This document shows, in pieces, positions 36,011 through 44,980 of a DNA stretch of 64,000 nt. Made by a program: the position numbers and the translations under genes. Each line of letters opens with the position of its first letter. Position 1 is the first letter of the stretch. The notes under the pieces were generated by a model. The model ran no database searches. It was not told the origin of the DNA and was given only the letters and a program-made list of their open reading frames with translations. Source of the DNA: Mycolicibacterium bacteremicum (GTDB lineage Bacteria > Actinomycetota > Actinomycetes > Mycobacteriales > Mycobacteriaceae); the NCBI RefSeq assembly GCF_002086115.1, contig NZ_MVHJ01000009.1, positions 175,742 through 239,741 on the forward strand, given 5' to 3'.

Positions 36011-39000
36011 GTGACAGCAGCGGAACCCGGGCAGGCGATCCCACCCCAGTACCTACTCTCCGACGCCGCTGCCACCCCGCGGACCCTGGTCGACATCCTC
36101 TACGACACCGCCCGGCGCTTCCCGGATGCGCCGGCCATCGACGACGGCGAGGTCCAGCTCACCTATGCCGAGCTGATCGGCGACATCGAGGAGAGTGTGC
36201 AGTGGCTGGCGGCCCGCGGGATCGGGCGCGGCGACCGCATCGGCATCCGGATGCCCTCGGGAAGCTATGCGCTCTACACCGCGATCCTGGCGACCCTGGC
36301 CACCGGCGCCGCCTACGTCCCGGTGGACGCCGACGATCCCGACGAGCGCGCCGCACTGGTGTTCGGTGAGGCCCAGGTGGTGGCGATCATCACCGAGGCC
36401 GGCCTGGTGCGTGGTCCCGGATCCTCGCGGGGCTGGCGCGCGGCCGCGCCACTGACCCGTGACGACGCCTGGATCATCTTCACCTCCGGGTCCACCGGCA
36501 CCCCCAAGGGCGTGGCCGTCACCCACCGCAACGCGGCGGCCTTCGTCGACGCCGAGGCCCGGATGTTCCTGCAGTCGGCGCCGATCGGCCCCGGTGACCG
36601 GGTGCTGGCCGGGCTGTCGGTCGCCTTCGACGCCTCCTGTGAGGAGATGTGGCTGGCCTGGCGGCACGGCGCCTGCCTGGTGCCCGCGCCGCGCTCGCTG
36701 GTGCGCAGCGGGATGGACCTGGGCCCCTGGCTGGTCAGCCGCGATGTCACCGTCGTCTCGACAGTGCCCACGCTGGCCGCGCTGTGGCCGGCCGAGGCGC
36801 TGGAGGCGGTACGGCTGCTGATCTTCGGTGGCGAGGCCTGCCCGCCCGAACTCGCCGAGCGGCTGGCGGTGGACGGCCGCGAGGTGTGGAACACCTACGG
36901 CCCCACCGAGGCGACCGTGGTGGCCTGCGCCGCGCCGCTGGACGGCCGCTCCGCGGTGAGCATCGGGCTGCCGCTGGCCGGCTGGGACCTCGCGGTCGTC
37001 GACAAGGAAGGCCGGCCGGTCGCGCTCGGACAGGTCGGCGAGCTGGTGATCGGCGGCGTCGGCCTGGCCCGCTACCTGGATCCGGCCAAGGACGCCGAGA
37101 AGTACGCGCCGATGGACACCCTGGGCTGGGCTCGTGCCTACCGCAGCGGCGATCTGGTGCGGCTGGAGGCCGACGGGCTGTATTTCCAGGGCCGCGCCGA
37201 CGATCAGGTGAAGGTCGGCGGGCGCCGGATCGAACTCGGCGAGGTCGACGCCGCACTGGTCAACCTGCCGGGTGTCAGCGGCGGGGCCGCGGCCGTGCGC
37301 AAGACCGCCAGCGGTACCCCGTTGCTGGTGGGATACATCGCATCCGCCGATCCCTCCTTCGATCTGGGTGCGGCCCGCGCGGCGCTGGCCGAGGCGTTGC
37401 CCGCCGCCCTGATACCGCGCCTGGTCCTGCTCGAGGATCTGCCCACCCGCACCTCGGGCAAGGTCGACCGCAATGCGCTGCCGTGGCCGCCGCCGGGTGC
37501 GGGGCCGGAGGACGAGCCGGACCTAGGCGGCACCATGGGCTGGCTGGCCGGGCTGTGGCGCGATGTGCTGGCCGCCGCCGTCGACGGACCAGAGGCCGAC
37601 TTCTTCGCCCTCGGTGGTGGATCGCTGTCGGCCGCGCAGCTGGTGACCGCGGTGCGCGGGCGCTACCCGCAGGTCACCGTGGCCGACCTCTACGACCATC
37701 CGCGGCTGGGTTCGCTGGCAGGCTACCTCGACGAGCTGGCCCCGCCGCCGGAGGTGGTGCGCCGCGATGTGCGGCCCACCCCGATGTCCACCCAGGTGGC
37801 CCAGGTCGCGTGCTCGATCCCGCTGGCCACCCTGACCGGCCTGCAGTGGGTCATCTGGCTGGCCATCCTCAACAATGTCGCGGCCGCAACGGATCTGGTG
37901 CCGTGGGCCACCACCCTGAATTGGTGGTGGATCCTGGCCGGATTCGCCGTCTTCATCACCCCGCCGGGCCGGATGGGCATCGCGGTGCTGGGGGCGCGCA
38001 CCCTGCTGTCGAACCTGCAGCCGGGTAGCTACCGCCGCGGCGGGTCGGAACACCTGCGGGTGTGGTTCGCCGAGCGCCTCGCCGAGGCCAGCGGCGCGGA
38101 GAACCAGGCGGGCGCACCCTGGCTGGTGTATTACGGTCGCGCGCTGGGCAACTCGATCGGCAAGGGTGTCGATCTACACTCCGCTCCCCCGGTCACCGGC
38201 ATGCTGACCATCGGGCACCGCGCCTCGGTGGAACCCGAGGTCGACCTGACCGGGCACTGGATCGACGGGGATCTCTTCCACGTCGGCCCGATCAGTATCG
38301 GAAACGACGCGACCATCGGCGCGCGCACCACGTTGTTCCCCGGTGCCGCCGTCGGCAAGAACGCCGATGTGGCACCGGGTTCCGGCGTCGTCGGCAAGGT
38401 CAAGAACGGCCAGTACTGGAAGGGTTCACCGGCCGCCAAGTCCGGTAAGGCACGCCACCCCTGGCCCGATGAACGCCCCGGCCGCGCTCCGTTGTGGGTG
38501 GGCATCTACAGCGCCACATCGATGTTGTTGGGCGCGCTGCCGTTGACGGCACTGGCCGCCGGCCTGGCGGTACTGGGATGGGCGGTGCGCGACACCGCGA
38601 GCCCGGCCGACGCGCTGGTGCCCGCCCTGGCCTGGACGCCGGTCGCCGCACTGATCGCCTTCGGGGCGTACGCGGCGCTGACGGTGTTGGGGGTGCGACT
38701 GCTGTCGATCGGCCTGACCGAGGGGTACCACCCGGTGCGCAGCCGGGTGGGCTGGCAACTGTGGGCCACCGAACGGCTGATGGACGCGGCCCGCAACTAC
38801 CTGTTCCCGGTCTATGCCAGCCTGCTCACCCCGTGGTGGCTGCGTCTGCTCGGGGCGAAGGTCGGCAAGGGCACCGAGATCTCCACGGCGCTGCTCACCC
38901 CGAAGTTCACCGAGGTGCAGGACGGGGCATTCCTGGCCGATGACACCATGGTGGCCTCCTATGAATTGGGCGGCGGTTGGATCCACGTCGCCAAGGCGAC

Positions 39001-39898
39001 GATCGGCAAGCGCGCGTTCCTCGGCAACTCCGGCATCACCCAGCCCGGCCGCCGGGTTCCCGACGACGGCCTGGTGGCCGTCCTCTCGGCGGCTCCGCAC
39101 AAGGCCAAGGCCGGGTCCTCCTGGCTGGGCAGCCCGCCGATCCGGCTGCGCCGCCAACCCACCGCGGCCGACGCCCTGCGTACCTTCGAGCCGTCGATGA
39201 AACTGAAGGTCATGCGCTCGGTGGTCGAGACCTGCCGGCTGATCCCGGTCGTGGTGACGTTCCTGATCGGCGTCTCGGTGCTGGCCACGTTGCACACCCT
39301 GGCCGACACGATCGGCTACGCACTCACCGCGCTGGCCGGCGGCCTGGTGCTGCTGGCCGCCGGCGCGGTGGCGGGCGCCATCGCGGTGGCCGCCAAGTGG
39401 ATCGTGATCGGCCGGATCACGGCGATCGAGCATCCGCTGTGGTCGTCGTTCGTGTGGCGCAACGAGGTGTCGGACACCTTCGTCGAGACGGTGGCCGCCC
39501 CCTGGTTCGCCCGCGCGGCCACCGGCACCCCGGTGATGAATCTCTGGCTGCGCGGCCTGGGTGCCCGGATCGGCAAGGGCGTGTGGTGCGAAACCTACTG
39601 GCTGCCCGAGGCGGATCTGATCTCGCTGGGCCCGGGCAGCACCGTGAACCGCGGCTGCGTGGTGCAGACCCACCTGTTCCACGACCGGATCATGCGGATG
39701 GACACCGTCGTGCTCGACGAGGGCGCCACGCTGGGCCCGCACTGCGTCGCGCTACCCGCGTCCCGGATCGGCACCGGTGCCACGGTCGGGCCGGCCTCGC
39801 TGGTGATGCGCGGGGACGAGGTGCCCCCGTACACCCGTTGGCAGGGCAATCCCATTGCGCCGTGGACGAAGCCGAAGAAGTCGAAGCGGGCCGAATGA
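36011..39898 (+). CDS. Pls/PosA-type nonribosomal peptide synthetase (candidate lysine polymer synthetase)
   Basis: The 1295-residue protein has the order seen in epsilon-poly-L-lysine synthetase. The adenylation domain (residues ~10-495) shows IIFTSGSTGTPKG, NTYGPTEATV, YRSGDLV, GRADDQVKVGGRRIELGEV and SGKVDRNALP. The carrier domain has GGGSLSAAQL with phosphopantetheine Ser538. Six transmembrane segments (about 600-665, 827-905, 1070-1136) surround three soluble hexapeptide-repeat domains (about 697-823, 920-1053, 1143-1290). No condensation or thioesterase domain is present. My manual alignment to GrsA gives pocket residues D-A-E-S-I-G-T-V-V-K, close to a lysine code I recall. The enzyme would activate an amino acid and polymerise it at the membrane. 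Its stop overlaps the next ATG. Confidence 0.88.
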   Translation: MTAAEPGQAIPPQYLLSDAAATPRTLVDILYDTARRFPDAPAIDDGEVQLTYAELIGDIEESVQWLAARGIGRGDRIGIRMPSGSYALYTAILATLATGAAYVPVDADDPDERAALVFGEAQVVAIITEAGLVRGPGSSRGWRAAAPLTRDDAWIIFTSGSTGTPKGVAVTHRNAAAFVDAEARMFLQSAPIGPGDRVLAGLSVAFDASCEEMWLAWRHGACLVPAPRSLVRSGMDLGPWLVSRDVTVVSTVPTLAALWPAEALEAVRLLIFGGEACPPELAERLAVDGREVWNTYGPTEATVVACAAPLDGRSAVSIGLPLAGWDLAVVDKEGRPVALGQVGELVIGGVGLARYLDPAKDAEKYAPMDTLGWARAYRSGDLVRLEADGLYFQGRADDQVKVGGRRIELGEVDAALVNLPGVSGGAAAVRKTASGTPLLVGYIASADPSFDLGAARAALAEALPAALIPRLVLLEDLPTRTSGKVDRNALPWPPPGAGPEDEPDLGGTMGWLAGLWRDVLAAAVDGPEADFFALGGGSLSAAQLVTAVRGRYPQVTVADLYDHPRLGSLAGYLDELAPPPEVVRRDVRPTPMSTQVAQVACSIPLATLTGLQWVIWLAILNNVAAATDLVPWATTLNWWWILAGFAVFITPPGRMGIAVLGARTLLSNLQPGSYRRGGSEHLRVWFAERLAEASGAENQAGAPWLVYYGRALGNSIGKGVDLHSAPPVTGMLTIGHRASVEPEVDLTGHWIDGDLFHVGPISIGNDATIGARTTLFPGAAVGKNADVAPGSGVVGKVKNGQYWKGSPAAKSGKARHPWPDERPGRAPLWVGIYSATSMLLGALPLTALAAGLAVLGWAVRDTASPADALVPALAWTPVAALIAFGAYAALTVLGVRLLSIGLTEGYHPVRSRVGWQLWATERLMDAARNYLFPVYASLLTPWWLRLLGAKVGKGTEISTALLTPKFTEVQDGAFLADDTMVASYELGGGWIHVAKATIGKRAFLGNSGITQPGRRVPDDGLVAVLSAAPHKAKAGSSWLGSPPIRLRRQPTAADALRTFEPSMKLKVMRSVVETCRLIPVVVTFLIGVSVLATLHTLADTIGYALTALAGGLVLLAAGAVAGAIAVAAKWIVIGRITAIEHPLWSSFVWRNEVSDTFVETVAAPWFARAATGTPVMNLWLRGLGARIGKGVWCETYWLPEADLISLGPGSTVNRGCVVQTHLFHDRIMRMDTVVLDEGATLGPHCVALPASRIGTGATVGPASLVMRGDEVPPYTRWQGNPIAPWTKPKKSKRAE

Positions 39899-41235
39899 GG
39901 AGCGTGAAGAAGGCCGCCAAGAAGGCGGCTCACACTCCCCCGGTGATCGATCCCTATCTGCCGCGCAACGGCAATTTCGGCTACCGGGTGTCGCGCTACG
40001 AACTCGACATCGAGTACAAGGTGGCCATCAACCGGCTGGGCGGCACCGTCACCGTCACCGCGGTGACCTTGGCCGCACTGCGTGGCTTCACCCTGGACCT
40101 CTCGGATGCGTTGTCGGTGTCCAAGGTCGCCGTCAACGGCCGCCGGCCCACCAACTTCCGATGTAGCGGGGGAAAGCTGCACATCACGCTCGGTGAGACG
40201 CTGCCGGCCGGTGCGGCGTTGACGGTCGTGGTGCGCTACGGCGGCACACCCCGGCCGCTGCGAACCGTATGGGGGGACGTCGGTTTCGAGGAGCTGTCCA
40301 ACGGCGCCCTGGTCGCCGGGCAACCCAACGGTGCGGCGTCCTGGTTCCCCTGTGACGACCATCCCGCCGCCAAGGCCAGCTTCCGCATCCGGGTCAGCAC
40401 CGACAGCCCGTATTACGCGCTGGCCAACGGGGAACTGCTGTCCAAGCAGACCCGCGCCAGCCACACCACCTGGACCTACGAGCAGGCCGAGCCCACCTCC
40501 ACCTACCTGATCACCCTGCAGATCGGTGAGTACGAGCGGCACCGGCTGCACAAGAGCCCGGTGCCCATGCATGCGGTGCTGCCGGACCGGTTGCGGCGCA
40601 ACTTCGACCACGATTTCGGCCGGCAGACCCAGATGATGAAGTTGTTCATCCGGAAGTTCGGTCCGTATCCGCTGGACACCGGTTACACCGTCGTCGTCAC
40701 CGATGACGACCTGGAGATCCCCCTTGAGGCGCAGGGGCTTTCCATCTTCGGCGCCAACCACTGTGACGGCAGGCGCAGCGCCGAGCGGCTGATCGCCCAC
40801 GAGCTGGCCCACCAGTGGTTCGGCAATTCGGTGACCGCCCGGCGCTGGCGTGACATCTGGCTGCACGAGGGCTTCGCCTGCTACGCGGAGTGGTTGTGGT
40901 CCGAGGAGTCCGGCGGGCCCAGCGCCGAGGAACGCGCGCGGACCTACCACCGCCGCCTCCTGGACTCCCCGCAGAACCTGCTGCTGACCGATCCCGGACC
41001 GGCCGACATGTTCGACGATCGCGTCTACAAGCGCGGCGCGCTGACCCTGCATGCGCTGCGGGGTGTGATCGGGGACGACAACTTCTTTGCGCTGCTGCGT
41101 GATTGGACCACCCGGTATCGGCACAGCACGGCGGTGACCGATGATTTCACCGGGTTGGCCGCCAATCATGCCGATGTGTCGCTGCGCGGACTGTGGGATC
41201 GCTGGCTGTACTCCACGGACGTCCCGGAGCTGTGA
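39895..41235 (+). CDS. M1 family metallopeptidase
   Basis: The 446-residue protein is a short M1 aminopeptidase: beta-rich N-terminal domain, then the catalytic zinc site HELAHQWFG (His302, Glu303, His306) with the third ligand Glu325 in WLHEGFACYAEW, exactly 18 residues on. The exopeptidase GxMEN loop reads LEAQGLSIFG, so the usual GAMEN is altered. It lacks a signal peptide and starts with a Lys/Ala-rich run (MRSVKKAAKKAAHTPP). ATGA coupling with the synthetase gene suggests it hydrolyses or trims the polymer, as the Pld enzymes of Streptomyces do (from memory). Confidence 0.9.
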   Translation: MRSVKKAAKKAAHTPPVIDPYLPRNGNFGYRVSRYELDIEYKVAINRLGGTVTVTAVTLAALRGFTLDLSDALSVSKVAVNGRRPTNFRCSGGKLHITLGETLPAGAALTVVVRYGGTPRPLRTVWGDVGFEELSNGALVAGQPNGAASWFPCDDHPAAKASFRIRVSTDSPYYALANGELLSKQTRASHTTWTYEQAEPTSTYLITLQIGEYERHRLHKSPVPMHAVLPDRLRRNFDHDFGRQTQMMKLFIRKFGPYPLDTGYTVVVTDDDLEIPLEAQGLSIFGANHCDGRRSAERLIAHELAHQWFGNSVTARRWRDIWLHEGFACYAEWLWSEESGGPSAEERARTYHRRLLDSPQNLLLTDPGPADMFDDRVYKRGALTLHALRGVIGDDNFFALLRDWTTRYRHSTAVTDDFTGLAANHADVSLRGLWDRWLYSTDVPEL

Positions 41236-42479
41236 CCGACGCCGGCTCTGCGCTCCCGGCCCGCGGGCCGGCCACGCGGAGCAGTGTCACCAGGGTGGGG
41301 ATCGCCACCGCCTGCACCGCGCTGTGCGGTTACGCGGTGCTCTACCTGGCCGCGCGCAGCCTGGAGCCGGCTGGTTTCTCGCTGTTCGGGGTGTTCTGGG
41401 GCGCCTTCGGGCTGGTCAGCGGCGCGGCCAACGGCCTGCTGCAGGAGGCCACCCGCGAGGTTAGGACCGGTCGGGGCGCACACACGCCGGGTGCACAGCG
41501 GACCCATCCGATGCGGGTCGCCGTCGGCGTCGGTGTCGGCGCGGCGGGATTGATAGCGGTTTCGGCGCCGCTGTGGTCGGGTCGGGTGTTCACCGAGTCG
41601 CAGTGGCTCAGCGTGGCGCTGCTCAGCGTCGGGCTCGGCGGATTCTGCCTACACGCAACACTTCTGGGCATGCTGGCCGGCACCGACCGGTGGACCCAGT
41701 ACGGCTCGCTGATGGTGACCGATGCCGTGACACGGGTGGCCGTCGCGCTGGCAGCCTTCGTCTTGGGTTGGGGGCTGGCCGGTTTCCTGTGGGCCACCGT
41801 CGCCGGCTGCATGGCCTGGCTGTTGATGCTGCTGTGCTCGCCGGCCGCCCGGGCGGCGGCGGCGCTGTCCACCCCGGGCAGCGCCCGCACCTTCCTGACC
41901 GGCGCTTCGCACTCGGTCGCCGCGGCGGGTGCCAGCGCGATCCTGGTGATGGGTTTCCCGGTGCTGCTGCAGGCCACCAGCTCCGAGCTCGGCGCGGCCG
42001 GCGGGGTGATCATCCTGGCGGTCACGCTGACCAGGGCGCCGCTGCTGGTACCGCTGACGGCCATGCAGGGCAACCTGATCGCCCACTTCGTCGATCAGCA
42101 CGAGCGCCGGCTGCGCGCGTTGGTCGCGCCGGCGGTGATGGTCACCGTGATCGGCGGTCTCGGCGTCGCGGCCGCCGCGCTGGCCGGCCCGTGGCTGCTG
42201 CGCACCGCCTTCGGTCCCGAGTATGAGGCCGGCGGGGCCCTGCTGGGCTGGCTGACCGCGGCGGCGGTCGCCATCGCGCTGCTGACACTCACCGGCGCCG
42301 CGGCGGTCGCGGCCGCACTGCACCGCGCCTATGCCGCCGGGTGGATCGGTGCAACCGTGGCAGCGGGCCTGTTGCTGTTGCTCCCGCTGGAACTGGAGAC
42401 CAGGACCGTCGTCGCCCTGCTGTGCGGGCCGGTGATCGGCATCATCGTGCATCTGCGCGCTCTGGCCGGCGCGAGGTAG
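41232..42479 (+). CDS. MOP superfamily (Wzx-like) polytopic membrane transporter
   Basis: The 415-residue protein is predicted to have about 12 transmembrane helices and resembles polysaccharide flippases of the MOP/MATE fold, e.g. the N-terminal ATACTALCGYAVLYLAARSLEPAGFSLFGVFWGAFGLVSGAANGLLQEATREV. GTG 41232 overlaps the stop of the M1 peptidase gene (GTGA). Wzx proteins move lipid-linked oligosaccharides; here, coupling to a membrane peptide synthetase suggests export of its product or of a lipid-linked form. Exact substrate unknown. Confidence 0.82.
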   Translation: MTDAGSALPARGPATRSSVTRVGIATACTALCGYAVLYLAARSLEPAGFSLFGVFWGAFGLVSGAANGLLQEATREVRTGRGAHTPGAQRTHPMRVAVGVGVGAAGLIAVSAPLWSGRVFTESQWLSVALLSVGLGGFCLHATLLGMLAGTDRWTQYGSLMVTDAVTRVAVALAAFVLGWGLAGFLWATVAGCMAWLLMLLCSPAARAAAALSTPGSARTFLTGASHSVAAAGASAILVMGFPVLLQATSSELGAAGGVIILAVTLTRAPLLVPLTAMQGNLIAHFVDQHERRLRALVAPAVMVTVIGGLGVAAAALAGPWLLRTAFGPEYEAGGALLGWLTAAAVAIALLTLTGAAAVAAALHRAYAAGWIGATVAAGLLLLLPLELETRTVVALLCGPVIGIIVHLRALAGAR

Positions 42480-42491
42480 TTCCAGCCCGGG

Positions 42492-43076
42492 TCAATACCG
42501 TTCGAGCATCTCGGCCAGTACAGCGAGCTTGCGGTCCTCGAATTGCGGGTCGGGCAGTACCGGCCGCAGGATCGCCGCGCCGTCGAAGGTGTTGGTCAGC
42601 AATGCCGTCAATGCCGCACGTGTCTCGGCGGGCAGCCCCGCCGTGGGCGGCGCCGCACCGGCGGCCTCGAAGATCTTCGCGCGGTACTCGGTCAGCGCGT
42701 CACGCAGTGTGCCGCAGAGCTTCTCGTCGGTGCGGGCGGCGATCATCAACTCGTAGAGCACCGCGTTGGTGGCGCCGGCCGTGATATCGCGCAGCACGAC
42801 CAGGACGGCGGGCAACGCGGGTTCGGCCGCCGGGATCTCCGCGACCCGCTTTCCGAACGCCTCGAGCTGGCGGCGCAGCACCTCACCGGCCGTGGCCGCC
42901 ATGAAGTCGCCCATCGTCGGGTAGTGCCGGAACAGTGCGCCGACCGAGAGCCCGGCGCGCCGGGCGATGATCGCCGCCGACGTTCGGGCATAACCGATCT
43001 CGATGATGGTCTCGATGCTGGCATCGAGCAGCCGCGCGGTGGTCTCGGCGCGACGTTCCTGCTGGGTGCGACCCAT
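42492..43076 (-). CDS. TetR family transcriptional regulator
   Basis: The 194-residue protein starts MGRTQQERRAETTARLLDASIETIIEIGYARTSAAIIARRAGLSVGALFRHYPTMGDFMAA, a clear TetR DNA-binding domain. The C-terminal ligand domain is poorly conserved. It lies 2 bp after the stop of an N-acyl-D-amino acid deacylase-like gene, so the two are co-transcribed, and it is convergent with the MOP transporter gene. The likely operator is the inverted repeat before the deacylase gene at 44894-44905. Confidence 0.9.
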   Translation of the reverse strand: MGRTQQERRAETTARLLDASIETIIEIGYARTSAAIIARRAGLSVGALFRHYPTMGDFMAATAGEVLRRQLEAFGKRVAEIPAAEPALPAVLVVLRDITAGATNAVLYELMIAARTDEKLCGTLRDALTEYRAKIFEAAGAAPPTAGLPAETRAALTALLTNTFDGAAILRPVLPDPQFEDRKLAVLAEMLERY

Positions 43077-43078
43077 CG

Positions 43079-44872
43079 TCAGACGGTGGCCCGTGGCGAA
43101 CCCAGCGCCGCGGAGTCGGCACCGGCCCGCAGGTAACGGCCGGACCGGACGGTGCTGCCATAGCCCTGGCTGAACTCGCCCCTGGCGAACACCACCCGAC
43201 CGCCGACACCGGTCGCGATGACGGTGTCGTCGTTGCGGTTCACCATGCGGCTCAGTCCGCCGTAGAACGGGACCGTGGCCTCGTGATAGGCGTTCACCGA
43301 GGCATCCAGGGCACCGGGGTCGATCACCACGAAGTCGGCGCGGTCACCACGACGCAGCGTGCCGGCGTCCAGCCCGAACCAGTCGGCCACCTCGGCGGTC
43401 AGCCGGTGCACCGCACGCTGGGTGGTCATGAACGGCCGTCCGGCCTGCTCGGCGTCGCGGACGCGTTTGAGCAGTCGCAACCCGTAGTTGTAGAACGCCA
43501 TGTTGCGCAGGTGCGCACCGGCATCCGAGAAACCCATGTGCACCGACGGCTCGTTGGCCAGCTTGTCGAGCTGCGCGGGACGGTGATTGGCCACGATGGT
43601 CGTCCACCGGACGTTGCGCTCGCCGTTGTCGACCAGGACGTCGAGGAAGGCATCCAGCGGATGGATGCCGCGCTCGTCGGCGATCTGCCCGAAGCTCCTG
43701 CCGATCAGCGTCGCGTCGGGACATTCCACGATCTTGGCGTCGTGGAAGTCGCGGTGCCACAACGCGGGACCGAGCTTGCGGCGGTCGAAGGATCGGCGGA
43801 ACCGGCGGCGGTACTCGGGGTCGGCCAGCAGCGTGTTGCGCTCCAGTTGGTCGCGCAGGTGCAGCGCGGCGGTGCCCGCGCCGAACTCCTCGAACACCGG
43901 GAGATCGATTCCGTCGGAATAGAGTTCGAACGGCACCGGCAGGTGCTGGAAGCGGACCTTGGCATCGAGGATGCGGTTCAGCAGCCGCACGCCCGGACCC
44001 AGCACGTGCACCGCCCCGGGTGAGGATTTCGCATCGGCGGAGACCAGCAGGCTCATCCTCACCCCGCGGCGACGGCCGAACCAGCCGCTGCTCTCCAGGA
44101 AGAAGTTCAGCGCCTCGGCCACCTTGGCAACGTTGGGTGCGCTCTGCAGGATACGGCCGCGCCGACGCAGCACCGCGATCAGCCTGCGGCGTTCGCGCCA
44201 GGTGGCGAAGGTGGACGGTAGCGCCCGGGAGCGGAAGCGGTCGCCGTCGAGCTTGTCGATGGCGGCGTCCATCCCGGACATGCCGAGCATGCCCGCTGCC
44301 AGCGCCGCGTCGAGACGCTGCGCCATCGTCTCCAACTCGGCATCGGTCGGGGTGACGCCGCGGGTGGTGGCACGATCCAACCCCAGCACCGAGGCCCGCA
44401 GATCGGAATGGCCGAGCAGCGAGGCGATGTTCGGCCCGAGTGGCAGCGCGTCGATGGCCTGGACGTAACCGGCCGGGTCGGTCCAGGACCGGTGCGCCTG
44501 CAGTGCGCCGAGCACGTACTGCCGCGGAACCGCCTCGACCCGGCTGAACAGGTCGGCGGCATCCTCGGCGTCGGCGTACACCGTGGACAGCGAGCACATG
44601 CCGAGCAGCACGGTCGTGACACCGTGGCGCACCGATTCCCGCAGGCCGGGATCGAGCAGCACCTCGGCGTCGTAGTGGGTGTGCACGTCGATGAATCCCG
44701 GGATCACCCACTTGCCCGCCGCGTCGATCACCTCCGGGCAGCCGGTCTCGTCCAGTGGTTGGGTCGAGACCTCGGCGACGACGCCGCCGCGGATGCCGAG
44801 AGTGCGGGTCAGCGGGGGGCGACCGGTGCCGTCGAACCACAGGCCGTCGCGGATGATCACGTCGAAGGGCAT
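43079..44872 (-). CDS. Amidohydrolase, N-acyl-D-amino-acid deacylase (D-aminoacylase) family
   Basis: The 597-residue protein has the amidohydrolase metal site FIDVHTHYDAEVLLDP near residue 57 and the Leu-rich GVTTVLLGMCSLS that follows. The D-aminoacylase branch signs are the SDAGAHLRNMAFYNYGLRLLKRV segment, RAVHRLTAEVADWFGLDAGTLRRGDRADFVVIDP and a C-terminal VVFARGEFSQGYG. It would remove an acyl group from an acylated D-amino acid, or act on a related amide. A TAGGCT hexamer lies six bases before ATG 44872. It forms an operon with TetR. Confidence 0.82.
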   Translation of the reverse strand: MPFDVIIRDGLWFDGTGRPPLTRTLGIRGGVVAEVSTQPLDETGCPEVIDAAGKWVIPGFIDVHTHYDAEVLLDPGLRESVRHGVTTVLLGMCSLSTVYADAEDAADLFSRVEAVPRQYVLGALQAHRSWTDPAGYVQAIDALPLGPNIASLLGHSDLRASVLGLDRATTRGVTPTDAELETMAQRLDAALAAGMLGMSGMDAAIDKLDGDRFRSRALPSTFATWRERRRLIAVLRRRGRILQSAPNVAKVAEALNFFLESSGWFGRRRGVRMSLLVSADAKSSPGAVHVLGPGVRLLNRILDAKVRFQHLPVPFELYSDGIDLPVFEEFGAGTAALHLRDQLERNTLLADPEYRRRFRRSFDRRKLGPALWHRDFHDAKIVECPDATLIGRSFGQIADERGIHPLDAFLDVLVDNGERNVRWTTIVANHRPAQLDKLANEPSVHMGFSDAGAHLRNMAFYNYGLRLLKRVRDAEQAGRPFMTTQRAVHRLTAEVADWFGLDAGTLRRGDRADFVVIDPGALDASVNAYHEATVPFYGGLSRMVNRNDDTVIATGVGGRVVFARGEFSQGYGSTVRSGRYLRAGADSAALGSPRATV

Positions 44873-44878
44873 GGCCGG

Positions 44879-44884
44879 AGCCTA
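44879..44884 (-). promoter_or_regulatory. -10 element of the amidohydrolase gene (leaderless)
   Basis: TAGGCT on the minus strand is six bases before ATG 44872; an inverted repeat lies 10 bp further up. Confidence 0.45.
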
Positions 44885-44893
44885 GGTTAGATA

Positions 44894-44905
44894 GCGAGCA
44901 CTCGC
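44894..44905. promoter_or_regulatory. Inverted repeat before the amidohydrolase gene
   Basis: GCGAGCACTCGC is a 5-2-5 inverted repeat just upstream of the -10-like hexamer at 44879-44884, well placed for repression by the TetR gene of the same operon. Confidence 0.5.
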
Positions 44906-44980
44906 GATCTGTTTCGCCAAATCGTGGTCCGCGGCCGATCCGTGACAGCATGACGTTCGGATTCACACCGAAGGAGAGAC

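Noticed and set aside
38426..39742. 438-codon minus-strand frame opposite the peptide synthetase
   Set aside because: It is a shadow of the conserved C-terminal domains of the synthetase and is His/Arg/Gln-rich.
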